Of a stretch of 64,000 nucleotides of DNA, positions 27,648-42,600 are shown piece by piece. Position numbers and translations under genes: made by a program. Origin of the DNA: Xiphias gladius. Taxonomy: Eukaryota; Chordata; Actinopteri; Istiophoriformes; Xiphiidae. The stretch's first letter is position 1; every line of letters starts with the position of its first letter. The notes below the pieces were generated by a model. It worked only from the letters and a program-made list of their open reading frames with translations. It was not told the DNA's origin and made no database searches. The stretch is taken from positions 15,672,501-15,736,500 of the forward strand of contig NC_053419.1 of NCBI RefSeq assembly GCF_016859285.1, read 5' to 3'.

Positions 27648-30600
27648 ATAATCATCAGAATGTTGTACAAGGAGGGTTTTGCATAATGGCTGCTGCACCT
27701 CATAAATGTCTTCAGTCCCCTTATTTTCAAAAATTGGTCAAAGGGGGCAACCGCAATTGTAGGTGAGAAGATAGTGACATTTGTTACAGAACATAAAAAT
27801 GATAATAACTGCCAGGAGATCCAAAGGGGAATGTGATGTCTAAAGCCGCAGCATATTCAAGTATTGTGCTCTGTCTATCATAATAACGTAACACTCTTAT
27901 CCGTTCTCTTGTTTGATGCAAAAATTGACTCCTGCATTCATTAGTCTGGTTATTTTAAATTCCCGTGACAGAGCTAAAGAAAATACAAAAACTTGGAAAG
28001 AGAAGGAGTGTAGAATGATATCACAAAATAAACATGATAATATAGGTTTTTCGGGGGAAGGACTAATGGACTGGCAGACTAAAGTTGTCTGGGACATTGG
28101 GAACGATGACCAAGAAATATTAGATAATGCTGCATATGTTTCCATTTGTCTGTGCCTATGCATGTATAATGTGTGTGATACTGTGTGGATGTGGCAAAGG
28201 GAGCTGCAGGTAATCACATTTTGATAAGATAGTTGCTTTCCATCTTCAGTGCAGAGCATTTATATAAAAATAACCTGAGACTCCATGTCTCACAGGCAGA
28301 GTCTGAGAGTCTCAGAGACATTGAATTGTAGAAACAGAAGGTCTTCCGAAAAAGACTTCTTTGTTTTTACCTGAATCGTGTTGCATGTACATACAGTAAA
28401 TGAATGAATGGCATTTCCTACAGAGTTCATTGTGCTTCAGACAGATATAACTCATTGGGGTTTTTCTAATATACTCCTCTAATGAACTTCACATTGTCTC
28501 TCTGTCTAGTTTCCCTCCCTTCATACGTTTGTGACTTTCATTCTTTAATTTTGAACTCTGAATCATGACTGTTGCTGACCCTGATCACTCACCTTTGCTA
28601 CTTTTGTTCCTGTGCTTTCAAGATACAATCGTTTTCCTTTTCAGACTTTTTTTTTTTTCTCAAGAGCATTTTCTTTCAGGGCCTTCGCTGATGCAGTTTC
28701 CAGTTATTCTTTTGGCTCTCTCCCTTAACTTGAATTGGCTCCGTTGGTCTAGTCTCGGACTTGCGCCAAGACCCTGACTACCCAAGCCACTGTGTGACAT
28801 CAATGGGCCGTTTACAAGCTGCTCCTCCTTATGAATTCTCCTGGCCTGTGCAGCCCCTTGATGCTCCCTCTATAATTCTCTGAGTGGTCAAACTGTAAGA
28901 GTCAACTTTCTCTGGCAGGTTGTAAATCAGTATGAAAACAAAGGGATGAGAAAGAAGGTGATAAGAAAATTTAAAGGACAAATGGGACATCAGAGGCAAA
29001 CCTCCCATCTGACTGGGCAGTTTGGCAAGGGACGACAATGTTCCCCTTTGTCTGTGTTTACAAGAAAAATCTGTTCTAAACAGACAGTCAAGAGCAGATA
29101 AGAGGTATGTGCTAAGAGATCTTATGTCCACTTTCTTCTGTCATTTGATAAAACATCTATTCATCGTCCCACAGGAGAACCGGATAAGCTAACTCTGCAC
29201 AACATCCACTGCATCACACAGATCCCAAGTCAAATTCCTCTTGTGAACTCCCACAAACCCCACACCAATTTATACTATCCTGAAAGACACCTCGCACCAT
29301 TCCTTCTATAAACTTTTTTGGCACTGAAACGTGTCTTTACTCTTTCTCCCACACAGCGTAATGCATCTGGTTTTACTCTTCAGGCCTAATAAGATGACTG
29401 AGAGGAGCAATTCCCTCCTAATATGCTTTAAATCTGTTTTGTCATCAAACAGCCTTTTCTTCTGATTTCCAGTCCATTAAATATGCTGTAAAATTTCAGT
29501 TCATTAAAAGAGTCCAAACACTTGGCAAAAGATCTCAGTAACATTTATGCCAGTAAGCCAGTCTCTGAGGCAATGACAATCATCTACTTGCACAATGTTT
29601 GTGCACTTACTTAAAACAAAACTCAGTAATGAAACAAACGTCTTACAAACCTTGGTATCTAAGATTCAGATATGTTAATGTGTCTTTGCGTAAAATAAAA
29701 CCTAGACTTCAGTATCTTAAAATATCAAATTCAAAATAATTAATTCTGTGAGAAAAGTACTCTGCTGTATAAGTCATCTTATCTTACTGGTGAAGGTTTC
29801 CCTTAAGAGAAAAATTCTGACAGTCTCTCTTAAGCTTTCCTAAGCAACTTGAGGAAAGGACGTTTTATTAATTTTATAGAAGGGATGGATTCAGGCAGGC
29901 ACTGTATGGCACCATCCTGTGATGGGGTCTTAGCTAGAGTGCACATAGCACATGTGCTTTGCCCCTCATAATCACCACCAAATGAGGAAGAACAATCAAC
30001 AGAGTGAAAAATATAAAAAGACAATAAATAAACAGCAGATGCTTAACACAAGTTATGTGAAAGTATTAAATAAAGAACTCTAAGTAAGAGCAAAACGAAG
30101 AAGCAAACAAACAGACTACACTGATAAAGAAATGACTAATGTGAGCTGACCAATGAAGGACAGTGAAAAATGGAGTCTGGCACAGCAATAACAACACATA
30201 GATTAAAAGTTTTCTGGAGTCACTTTTTGGTGTCATCCCCTAAAGCTAAAAGTTTTAAGATCAAAATGACCCAACACACTATCTGCTATTATTGGTGTAT
30301 GTGTGTGTGTGTTTGTTTATCTGAAACAGGAATTCTTAAAACACACAGCCAACCTTGTAGAACTGGGTTGTTATAAAAGCTTGTTTAATGTAGAAAAAGA
30401 AAAAAGAAAGAAAGAAAAAGAAAAAGAAAGCCTGTCTTTCTGTTATGTCCGGCATCTGTTAATGGTTAGATGGTTATGTGGCTGATAAAAATTGAACATG
30501 GGCTGTGTTCACATTTTTTAGTGTGGGAAGAAAGTGTGGGCTTATTTAATTCAGGGTCAGGGTTAGAGTTCGTACAACAGTATTAAATGTACAACATTAT

Positions 30601-33600
30601 ACAACAGTATATAACCTAAATGAAGCTAAATGTATATCAACTAAATCACATTATATATATATGTCAGTTGGTCCATTCTTCCATCTTGCCTCTTCTGTCT
30701 TTACTTCATCTGATTAATCTGAGCCAGATTAAAACCAGTCACTGTGTATTAATGTTGTGGCTGGTTGGTGTATATCTATAGAGAGGAGAGCTATCAGTCA
30801 ATCTCTGCCAAGTCTACCACGTTGTCTTAGCATTAAGCATTTATTCTGTTCTGCCTGTCCCTGTTCTGCTGACTCTATGCCTATCTTAAATGAATAGTTC
30901 AATTTTTTGATAGCTGCACCTATTTGCTTCACCACAGCATTAAGACGGGAGTCAGGGGAAAACAGCAAACCTGGCTCTTTCCATTATGAAAAAATATGCC
31001 TATCAGTGCCCCTAAAACTGACTAATTAACATAGTGTATGTTGTTTGTTTAACCCCTACATAGACAGAAATGTAAAGTAGCACAGAGTTTCGTGCTGGAA
31101 GAACTTCTGAACTTTGTGACCTTGTGTTGACCACATTGTACAACAAGGCTTGGGAAGTTTTAAAACTGCATTTTTTTAAGAGATGTTTCGTCTCTCTTGC
31201 ACAGGTCGTCCTCCAAAGTTGGCTTTGCTATATTTTAATGCAGTGCGAAATTGCATACAATCTGGCAGAGCCTCCAAATGTGTAAATAAAAGTAAAATTA
31301 AATTCAGCATTGTGCTCCAAACTGCTCCATCCCATGTTTGTAACAGTGAGGGATATATGTCATTAACAGAAAGGTGTGAAATGCACACATGTGCCGTGCA
31401 TAGACTGGCACACTACTTCTTTCTTTTTTGGCGTGACTTCACTTGACATCTTGTACTGTCAGATGAAAATACACAAGTTAAGTAAGTAGTAAGCACTGGC
31501 AGAGTATCTTGCATGTTATTCTCTGTCAAGCAGATTTTTCACTTGTTCACATTTACATAATAAGCACCGGTTGGTTAGCATCTAATTTGTATAACCTTGA
31601 CATGCTTACCGTGGTGGCAAAGTTAAGGATATGGACCTCTGCCTTGTCCTCTGTGACGAAGCTGGTCCAGCAGCCAATTAGCATCTCTCTCACGTGGAAC
31701 CATGGGCTGTCATTAACCTTTTTTGGATCACAGGTCTGACTTGAGGCTAAAAGAAATCAAGTACAAATGGTTAAGCACTGTCAGCAGCATACAATCAAGT
31801 TACAGTAAATAATTGCTTGCCTCCAGCATTAATACAAAACGTTTTGCATTATCAAGTCTAATGTGTCAAATGCCAAGTAGTGCAAGATTAAGGCCTTCAT
31901 CCATAACAATCCTGCCATATTTGGACATGAACAGCACATGAATGAAGACCTTCAGTGTGAAAGCCAAAAAGCCATAATTTAACGGACAGATAAATCCAAC
32001 AATGTTACAGATGCATTGTCTAAAAGGGGCTAAATTTGTTATTAGTCATTATGAAAGTTTTTCCCTGGTTTCAGAGTATGGATGTTAAATGTGTGGGTAG
32101 GACTACATTGTTTAAAACGGATCTGCTGGTTCGCGTTTATCAGACGTGTCAGGATACTGGGCTGCAGTCATCCATCAAGCCTGCTCACTCTGCTCTCTGC
32201 TATGAGCCTGCTGTTTAACCTGGGATCTGTGTCTCAGGAGGCTGAATTAATCGAGCCAAGGCTGTGCGGCCATGGATGAGGTTGGGTATAAATGCCTGGT
32301 GTTTGACCTGGGTTATGCGTGTGTGTTCTACTGTGTTAGATTACAGTGAGTATGCGTGTGTACGTGCTCACTTTAACCTGCCTGAAGTTATTGTCAGGGA
32401 CAAAATATTCACCGGCAAACTTCCACTTTCCTCAAGAAGAAAAGTGGAGACAGAATAAAGAGGCTCACATGTCTTTTCAACTCAATGAAAAACCTCTTTC
32501 CTGGCCTATCTCCCACCTTTTGCTGATTAAAGATGGAAGACTCTGCCCGAGGCATTATAAAAGTCCTTTGGCATTGCAGTCTTTTTTTGCATTCATAGTC
32601 TCAAATCAGGATTTACTCCTGAGGATGAAGCCTTAAAGCCACCCATCTTCACGATGAAATAGGCTCTCATGAGATCAGTCAGAACTACTCTGTCCTGTGC
32701 CTAATCACTAGATGAGCATATCTACACTAAGATGGATATAAGCAATATATGCCTGAGCATCCACCGTGCATGCTTCGATCAGCCCCAACAGTTGGTGCTG
32801 AACCATATAAGTGAGCAAGTGTGATAGCATAACAGAAACAACTAATTTAGTAAGCAAATGCTGCATGACATACCGCTCCACTGACTTTTATGATGTATTT
32901 GGTCTGTTTACCCAGCAGGCCACAATCCCTCAGAGAGGGGATATGTGGAGTAAAGCAAGTGAGATGAGAAAGAAATAGGAATAGAGAGGAAATGGTTAAT
33001 GCAAAGTTTGGAAGGTCAACAGGATGTGCCTTATTTAGAAGCAGCACTAATCAAAGACCTTGGTTGAGGCAAAGTCATCACTCGCGGTGGAGGAGAATGG
33101 ACAGAGGCAGAGATAAAATATGTTAGAAAGTGATGAATGCAAAAGAGAGGGAGCTAGAACATGTTACATAATAAGCTCTCTTTCGTTTTTTTTTTCCCCA
33201 CAATAAAACTGCATTGGTATTATGCACTCTTAGTAATTTGTTCAATTCATCTACTTGTTCATATAGTCAGTGACCCACTATATCCCTGATGGAAAGAGAG
33301 CTGCTTTTAATTTGATCACAGGTATGCAATTACTAGAATTAGTTTGTCAGATGCTGCTCATTGATGAACAGTTTGGTAACGATGCATCTTTTGTTTGTGT
33401 CCCATGAAAATACATTTTACCACGGCCCTTTAGTAGCATTTTACGGTCAAATTAAGGACACATTTGGCACTATTTGGGGATGGGGGGGGGGGGGTCTTCT
33501 GAGACCACAGCTTTTTTTTTTTTGCAAATTAAGATGGAGAGCCATGTTCCTTTGCCATCTCTCTTTCCCTGCCTCACCCCAGAGGTCAAGGCTGGTTTCC

Positions 33601-36600
33601 TGTTATTCTGGCTCTCTGTGTTAATGTCTGTTGCTCAATATCCACATCCATAAAGTTATTTCTCTCTCGTTCCGCTGTGACAGAGTCAACAGCCCATGAC
33701 TGTCGCCCGGGAGGTCTTGGTATAAATCACACTGACTGCGTAAGACTGTGCGTGTGTGTGTGTGTACATGCATGTGTCACTAGTCTCCTTTTTACGATTC
33801 ACCATAGGATATGAAGAACATTCATTTTGCCCCCTTGACCCCGGAAATGCCAATGGCCTCGCTAAGCGGTTTGCTGGTAAATGAGGTATAGAAGAACCAT
33901 TCCATTCCCTGTCCTCTTTATCTACTTATATCAGTCCCCTCCATTTCCTATTCCATGAGAAGACATGTTTATGGATGTTGGTGATTTCCATTTAGATGTT
34001 AGGTATTAGGAGGAGATGCAAAAAAGAAAGCATTAGTGAATTAGAGAGGACAGAAAATGGGCTCAATTCATGGAAAGTGCATATAATCAGATTTGATCTT
34101 AAAGTTTTCTTTCGTTCTTAATGCAAAATCAATGTCAGTAGTTAAAGATGTCATATTAAATAGGTATTAGTGAATTTGTATGCCTGAATAGACTACTGCT
34201 AATTACCATATTAGCAACTCTATATGGCCAAATTAAAAGACTTAATAGGCACTTTTATTTAACTGAAAACATATTAAACATATTATAGCAAACTAATCAA
34301 TGGCATATAAATGAAGGTCAACAAGCGTGCAGCCAAAATCAATAATGGCCGACTTACTGTTAGCGAATCAGCCTTTGGAGAAAGCTCATTTTTTTGGACC
34401 GTGCCAATACCTGGGAGTGATGAATAACTTACAGTATGATGCAATTTAAAAATGCCCTCAGTTTCAAAGTGCGTCATAGTTTTTGTCTGGAGCAAAAAAA
34501 AACGATAAAAAACAAAAAATGCAGTCTGGTCCTTTTACATCTCCAAGATCTATCTGCTCTAGTTTTCCTAACCTCCAGGGCATTCCAGAAGAAGATAGGA
34601 GACTGGCTGACCAAATCACAGACATCCGTTTTCCGCATGTGTTCAATTATGCATAGTACCACTAAGCCAGCACCACTACCGTGGCCATATTAGGACATCT
34701 CAGGATCAGCTTTACATTAACTATGTTCTACTTACATCAGTCTATAGGCCTACTTTGTTAAGTTCAGCTCAACATGCTGCCTGTCATCAGGTTGCTGTAC
34801 ATCGTCAGTTTCAGTTGTACTTCTTTAACTTCTTTAACTTTAACTTCCATCTGCCAGTTTAAGCTGTAGGTAGGCCAGTTTAGGTAAAACTTGTACTTTA
34901 TGCAAATACGTTACAATGCTAACATTATCATGTTAGCAAAGGTGTGAACTACACACGGTAGAATCTGAAGTACAGTTGCGTCTGATGGATGTTGTGTGGG
35001 AGCTAAGCCCCACAAAGTAGAGCTTAGACTGATAAAGCAGGGTCCCAGATGTATGTAATATATTATTATTGTTGTATTAATTACAGCCATTATAAATTTT
35101 CATCATATAATACTGAACAGTCAACTAAAAGATTGATATACTGCAGCTAGCCTGACCCACAACATCCCAGTAATGGACTGTCTATGTGTGCAACCAAATG
35201 TTATCGCCATTGTTTCAATATTTAAATTAAAACACTCTGTAAAGATTTAATTAATTGAAGATGCCAACCTGAACCTTCTAAATGAAGTTTTACTCTCCAG
35301 GAGGGACCCATGTAATTATGTAGAGTGTACCATAGCTGAACTGAGGCCAGTGGCTGAGCTTGGGCATTACTGGAGACCTGAGGTGATTTATCATTATTAG
35401 GGATCAAAGTGGCCCTACAAAGTGCTGACAACCTGTATTTCTCATTCTTCTTCTGCTTTTCATCAAAATAGTTTGAACTAAAAAGCTACAAGTCCCTGAC
35501 AGGAACTGTTGTGACCTTCTCACCAGCATGTTAAACTTAAGCAATGGTGAAACACAGACGACTCGCTGACTGTCTAATCCTTACAAAATTTGATTACAAA
35601 TGTTAAGCAGTGTTTATGAATGCAAAGCAGAACATGTACATTTGAAAGTTGGGTGGATCAAATGACATTATATGGTTACAAATGCTCTAGTAAATTTGTT
35701 TTTATTTTATTTTTTTAATGCAGCCGCCCATGGAGGCATTAGCTAGGCCAAAAAGGGAGTGTGGGTTATGTGAGCAGTGCACTCAGAGCCCCATCCCACA
35801 AGCATTACATTATGCTAACAACCCATAATCCAACTTCAGGGTAGCATTCCCCACATTGTTATACACTATGTTAACATTATGGTGATAAGAAAAAATGTGT
35901 TTCAATCCATCCTATAGAGCAAACCGGAATTAGTTGTCTCTTAGTGGGGGTGGAGAGAAAGTGAAGAGCTGCAAGTAGAAACCTAGAGTGGCTGGGAGTG
36001 GAGTGATGACAGAACGCCTTAAGTGATTAGATGAAATTGTTGTCGCTCCATTCCATTTACATACTCAGAAGCACAGTAGAAAAACAAAATAAGTTTTGAA
36101 AGTTTCTAAACTATAAACAGTGGGGTCCAGAAGTCTGAGACCACTTTCCAAGACGAATGGGAAAGTGGCCTCAGACTTTTGGACCCAACTGTATCTCACC
36201 AATTGTTCTCATCCTGCTATGGTCTGTCATTTGGTCATCAATCTTGTGTCGTAAAGTGCATTTTAGTACAAATGCTGGCTCCTGGCTGTCCATAACTGCA
36301 CAAAAAGCAGAAGTACATATAGAGGCAGAGTTCATTTTTGGTTGCTGTATATTTGATGATATCACTTCTTGTTTTAGACAAAAAGTGTCAGCATCTCATT
36401 GGTCAGCAGAAAAAAAAATGACCTTAACTAAATTTAAATTTGACAGAGCTCAGGTAAAAGGGGTAATAACCAGAAACCTACCAACAGCAAATTACTTCAT
36501 GGAAAAAGGGCATTTTTTTTTAATAAGCTTATTAAAAAGTCAAGTAGTACTAGAATATTTGATTAAGATAAATGTCTTCTTGAATTAACAGATTTTTTGC

Positions 36601-39600
36601 TGTGATTCACCGAGGTTATGTTTCCCCTATTAATGGTCTTTTTCTATAATTACAGTGATTTGTGAAGCTCTCATACATTCCATTTTAGGACGAGCATTGT
36701 TGTTAGTGTTACTGCCAGTGCTGTTTATGTTAGTGAGCTACCAGTAAATTAGCCTCTCAAGAGCTACCTGCCTGTCTCTAACACTGTTGCTTCAACTATA
36801 ACTGCCTATGCAGTACTGACAGGCAGTGGCGAGCCCTTGAATTTAAAGTTTCTCTCACACCTTAACTAAACGTTGATTTAGATTCAAGGGATTGAGTACA
36901 TGCACCCCAATAACTAGCTGCCTTTCCACTCACCTCAGGCTAGCGAGCACTCAGGCTTGATTTCATGCCCTGGCTTTCATGCCCTCCCTCATTGTCAGTC
37001 ACTGTGAAAAGAGCATCAGCTACTTGCCTTGAGTTTAGAGGCAAAATGAAGACTTGCAGAACTTGCAGCTGGAGAGCATGGCTGCATTTCAAAGAGAGAG
37101 AGAGAGAGAGGAAAGAAAAAACAGGAGGGGGAAACCCTGACAGCAGACAACGTCAAGACCAACTGTCTCCCTTGGTCCCTCGGGGTAGAGTAAACTGTTT
37201 GTGTCCAGGGTCGGGCGACGGAGTCATGATGGGGAAGGGGGAGGGAGGGGTCAGCGCCCCTATCAGAGCTAGTCGGGAGAGGGAAAGGGGAGCTTCAAGG
37301 CTGGCTCAAGTTTCTCTCTTGACTCCGCACACACACACATATACACACACCTATTGTCCCAGAGTTTCCGCAACTGCAGATTGAGGCCTGACCATCCACA
37401 GGAAGGTAAACAAGCTCTTATCAGTGCTCTGCAGGGGCCTGCACTGTCCCCTGGCCTCTCACCCCTGCGTACTAAACATAACACACTCCATAAAACACAC
37501 AACCTTCCTGACCATCTCACCTCCCTCCCCTAAGCCCAGAAATTCTATCCAAAAAAAATTGCTGATTAGTCTTGTCAGTTTAATGGCTTAACATTTTTTG
37601 TGTGCTTGCCTGTGTGCCAAGTCCTGCTTCCAGTGTTTGCTGGAGAGGAACTGAGGATGTGATAGAAGGTCTGGAGACAGCCTGTCTTCACACTAGCTCT
37701 GTTTACACCTCTGGGAGTCATTCGTCCGTCGTCTCATCGTTGTCAGAAGCTGGCTGAACAACAAGTCCAACAGTGGCGTATGGAAGGTCTATGGCTCACT
37801 TCTTCCGTTGTTCACTCACTCACTTTTTGCCCTGTCTGCTGCTAGTCACTAGCCATTCTATATTATTTGATGCAGAATAAGTTGATTGCATGGCTTGTGG
37901 TTCTTTGTAAGCTAGTCACATCTGCAGGCATGAAAAATATATCCTCATTTTTATGTTGATGCTCATATATATCCTCAGTTGATCTATAAATTCCAGACAC
38001 CATCAGTTACTAGGTGTAGTGCATCCTATCCATTCATTTATGTGGTTAGATTTTCCCCCAGTACACTGGAAGAGCTCCAGCAAAACAAAATTAATCATCT
38101 GAGTGTTAATTGGTGGATGGACAGACTAATTTAGGAAGTTTCATTCTAACTGCGTGCAACCAAAGCAGACTGAGGCGTTAAAGATTCATTGCACAATGGT
38201 TGCTCCCAATCATTCAAGATTGATGTAGCTTTTCACAACATGTATGCTTCATGTAGAACCAACAGAGATTAGCTCGTCTTTCATGACTGATTTTCGCCAG
38301 TGAATATTCACACATTCTGAGCTGAAGGCTCTGATATTGTTTTAACATATTTAAAGAGAATGAAGTCAAAGGTGCAATCCATGATCCAAGTGTAAACGAA
38401 AGGGAAAATATACAGGACTGGAGAGGCTATCACTCCCTAACTGACAGACAGCTCTTTCAATACTCACAAACCAAAAGGACCAAATATTATATTCTGATGC
38501 TGTTAAACTTTGTTGACACCAGTAAAAGAAGCCTATTTTCTATTCTGATCAGCTGAGAAATACTAAATGTATATTTTCTCTTTATATACGTAAAGATACA
38601 TTTAAATTTATACGGTCACAAAAGAAAACTTTAAGAACATAAAGGTTTTTGAATTACTTCAGAGAGAGCTATGAGACGGCTTCACATTTATGGCTTCATT
38701 TTCACAATTTAACTAATGGGAGTGTCTGGAGTAGGGAGAGTTGTTTGACAAGTGTAACTTTATTCCCTCGCTCATATGTGAAAAGATTATTAAGTGTCCT
38801 GAGTTTGACTGGTGGATTTGTTATAGTTACAGAATATGAGTAATTAAAATAATCTGTTCACATATTCTGCTTTCTGACATATCACAGAAATATGAACAAA
38901 TGAATAATCCACCGTCCTGGGAGGATTCTCTCATCACATCAAACATACTCACATACACACATACTCCACACACAAACAAAGTCAGACATCACAGAGATTT
39001 CAGCTCTCTAAATACAGATTGACTGGTGTGGCACCTGAATCAACAGGAAAACTACCCACCCAGTGCTTGAATCAAGAGGCTATGAAATTATAAAGCACTC
39101 AAATACACACTGCACATTGTCCAGCACTGACCACTTTAGAAACCAGGGTAGTCTATGCAGTCGGATAGTATGTTCTCTTAAGAAAAAATGCCATGTACTT
39201 AGTACAAAAAAAATGGATTAACATTCTCTAAATCCTATTTGAGGTAAATATGCATTCCATAACTGTTTTTTGTTGGAATTTCCTTCATGCCAAGAGAAAT
39301 GTCCAAAGCAAAGGCTTTTCGTTTGTCATGAAGCATTTTAGAATATTTTAGCTGGGCACATTTTGTTCACGAGTATTGAGCCAAGGAAGATTAAAGGACT
39401 GATTCTGCCCTACATAATAGTACTGTCATTAATTATAACCACTAGTGAATAAAGTTTTAGTGAAATGAAGACATATGATGTAGAATACTTTCATGTTTTG
39501 CAAGAGATCTCGAGCACTCCCAGGAGTTTCTTTAACCTACTTTGAGCACCTTTGACTTGAAGTCATAGGTGAGTCAGTGGATCCATTTTCCCTCCAAATT

Positions 39601-42600
39601 CTTACCTAATATATAGGTACACTTCTTGTGTTTGTGCAGATCCCAGCGTTGACCATGGGCAGACAGACCTAAAGATAAGGAGTACATAATGCCATGCCTT
39701 ATCTGCGCAGACAGCAGGCATGTTGACATGGGCACAAGTGGTCGCCATGCTGACGAGGCGTTTATCTCGCCCACTACTAATGAGCCATTCAGTACTCATG
39801 CAAATGCATAATGACTAGCTTTGGGCCGTAGGGCGCAAGACCTTATAGTCACACAGTGATGGTGTTTAGCAGAAATTCAGACAAGATTCAGCAAAAGGCC
39901 GGTATCTGAAATCTATATGATGAACAGTGACAATATACTAAACTCTTCCTGTACTTAAATGATTAAAAATCCAGATGGTTGTTTGCACTGGAGATGATAA
40001 TTAAACCAATGCTGGTGTGTCATTTCGGGTATACCATAAGAGGGACCCAATTATGTAACACAGAGGTAATGGCCAGGCACCATATACAGTATGTAAGTGT
40101 TCGTGCTTTCAATCTTTTCAGATTTTAAACCAAAAGTACTTTTTCTTTTGTTTGTTTTCTGCATTAGGAAACTTATTTAACACAATGTACAGAGAACAGG
40201 GTCCTCTCCTGGCTACAACAGCCTAAAATAGGTTTCCGGTAATAGAAAGAGAAAAGAAATGGGGAGATAAGGTAAAAGAGCTGCTGAGTCTGCTGTAGTG
40301 CTTCCCAAGTAATAGAACAATAATAATGCTAAAACTACTGATTGCAGAACTAATTGTTTTCATCTAATTTTCACCTGCTTTTATTATACAAAACAAATAC
40401 TGATAAATTCTGGGATTATTTTTCAAATTTAAAACAATGAGATTCTCAAATAAAACCTGAAATAAGACTTAGATTACATGCCAAATTCTTTTTTTTTCTT
40501 TTAGGATAGCACAGATATCTTCATTTATATGCTACATTGCACACTAAAACCATCTTGATAACCAATCAAGTGTGAACTAGTGAAAATCATGTGGGAACAA
40601 ACAGAAGAGAGGAACATAGCTTTAGTGAGGCTCCCTCGCACTCAATTCTGTATTCAAACAGAGGAAAAGCAAGGCAGTCAGAAATGGATTGTTATTTGGG
40701 AGGGGCATAACACTGAAGGAGATTGAAATCGGTCTGAGCCAGCGACAAGTGGTCGCGTCTCCCTGCCACCCAGTCTGACTGCAGGCAGAGCTGGCTCACT
40801 ACAGTAAAACAGGGGAAGTGGACTGTTTTGACTCTAAACGCCATTTTTAACATGACGTTTTTTCTTATTCATTCTTCTTTTTTTTTTTTTTTTGCTTTTG
40901 GCTTATTCTACTACAGCATGACTTCTGAGAAACCCTTGTCATCTCTTTCCATTTCTTTACTTTTTAAATCCTCGGCATCCCATTTCAACAAATTCCTCTC
41001 TTTTTTTTGGCCTTTTTTTTGGTATTTTTCTTACTTTCTCTTTTATCTAATTATTCATAGCCTTGTATTTTCACTTTGTATAACTTATGATTTAACTCCC
41101 AGTCTTTATCTCTGTCTTGTCCTTTTTCCTGTCTCTCTGTTTCTTTAATCCCCTATTTACCTCTCTTTCCCCACATCTCCCTTCTGAACCACTTATCTGC
41201 TCTTTGACAGTCACAAAAATTTGACCCCCCACTCCCTCACTGTCTCCATGAATCAGTCTTTATGAATTCTGTTATCTCTGTTTGTCTGTCTGTCTGTCTC
41301 GCTCTCTTTCCCTCTTTGATATCCATTTTAAGACAGCCCTCCCTCCTCCTCCAGCTGCTCGCTAATCACTTTTGTACTTTTCCTTCAGCCCGTGGAGGGA
41401 GACTCTGGGGTAGGCAGAAATGAAGCAGGAGGTCTGGCAGTTAACATCGTGATGCCTGGTTCCCACTGGGAAAGTTGTTGCAGCAGGGGGCATATTCAAC
41501 GCTACTTCCCTGCCAGGAAATGCCAGGCAGACAGTGGATAAAATCACTAAATACAAAGACTTCAGTCAGACGCATAGATAATTATTTATGTGTCCTACTG
41601 CTACAGTCGGCTTAAGTGGTAGTGATTATTATGCTTGCCATTGTAAATTGGTCTGGAAATAAAAATTAGAAAATCTTCTCCAAAGGAGGTGCCTTACAAC
41701 TTTAGCATATTTATTATTTAGAATTGGCCAAAAATTTTAGCCTATGCTAAATTTTAGCACTTGTTGCCCAGTGCTAAAATAGCGTCTAAAAGACGCTTTT
41801 GAGTACCATTATGGGAAATGTTGGCATTTTTGGAGCTTGGCCCATACTATGGTCGTACACATACATTCTTTAGTTTGTATGTGCCGAAAGTGTTCTTATT
41901 TTCTTTTTTTTCCAAATGTTTAGCTGGTATGGATGACTAGAACAATGGACATCCCTGCAGAAATCAAGAGGAGGGCACACAGAGGATGCAGAGGAGGAAT
42001 AAAATAACTAGAGAATAGAGCAGGGTTCAGACAACAGACACTGATGGAGAATCAGAAATATAAGCCGTATCTTCCTATTATCATGGGCAACATAAGATCA
42101 CTGGACAACAAGATGGACGAGCCAGTGGCAGTAGTGATGAAATTAATGGGACTTCCGTGAGTGTAGTGATATGTGTTTCACAGAGACATTGCTACAGGAA
42201 GATACTCTGGATTTCATCATTACCATCGACGGTTTTCAGATGGTTCGGGCTGACAGGAATAAATTTAAGAGCAGAAAAAGGCAGCAGGCTTGCCGCTTTT
42301 ATTAACAAAAAATGGTGCCACCTTGGTCACATTACTTTAAAGGAACAATCCTGCAGCCCAGACATGTAACTGTGAGCTGCGGGGCTACATCCATACTATA
42401 TACACAAGGAATTTTCACACAACATCTTGCCCCCCACCCACCCGGACGTCATCCACTCTGTTACCACAAGACTCTGTTGCCGTGAAACTCCAGACTCTGC
42501 ACCCCAGTGCTTTCTTTATGATCTCTAGGGAATTCAATCAAATGCAACTGGACAAGACTCTCCCCACAATCACTCAGTTTGTGGACTGCGCTACTAGAGG

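Noticed and set aside
27427..27766. Cys-Val and His-Thr repeat proteins on both strands
   Set aside because: Pure translation of the AC microsatellite.
36157..36588. 143-codon plus-strand reading frame in eng intron 1
   Set aside because: It starts inside the foldback MITE, runs through AT-rich DNA and shows no family features.
37080..37130. AG repeat as a possible CRISPR-like or tandem array
   Set aside because: Simple dinucleotide repeat in a vertebrate intron.
36965..37384. 139-codon plus-strand reading frame
   Set aside because: Low-complexity Arg-Glu from an AG repeat and His-Thr from an AC run; antisense to eng, with no recognisable domain.
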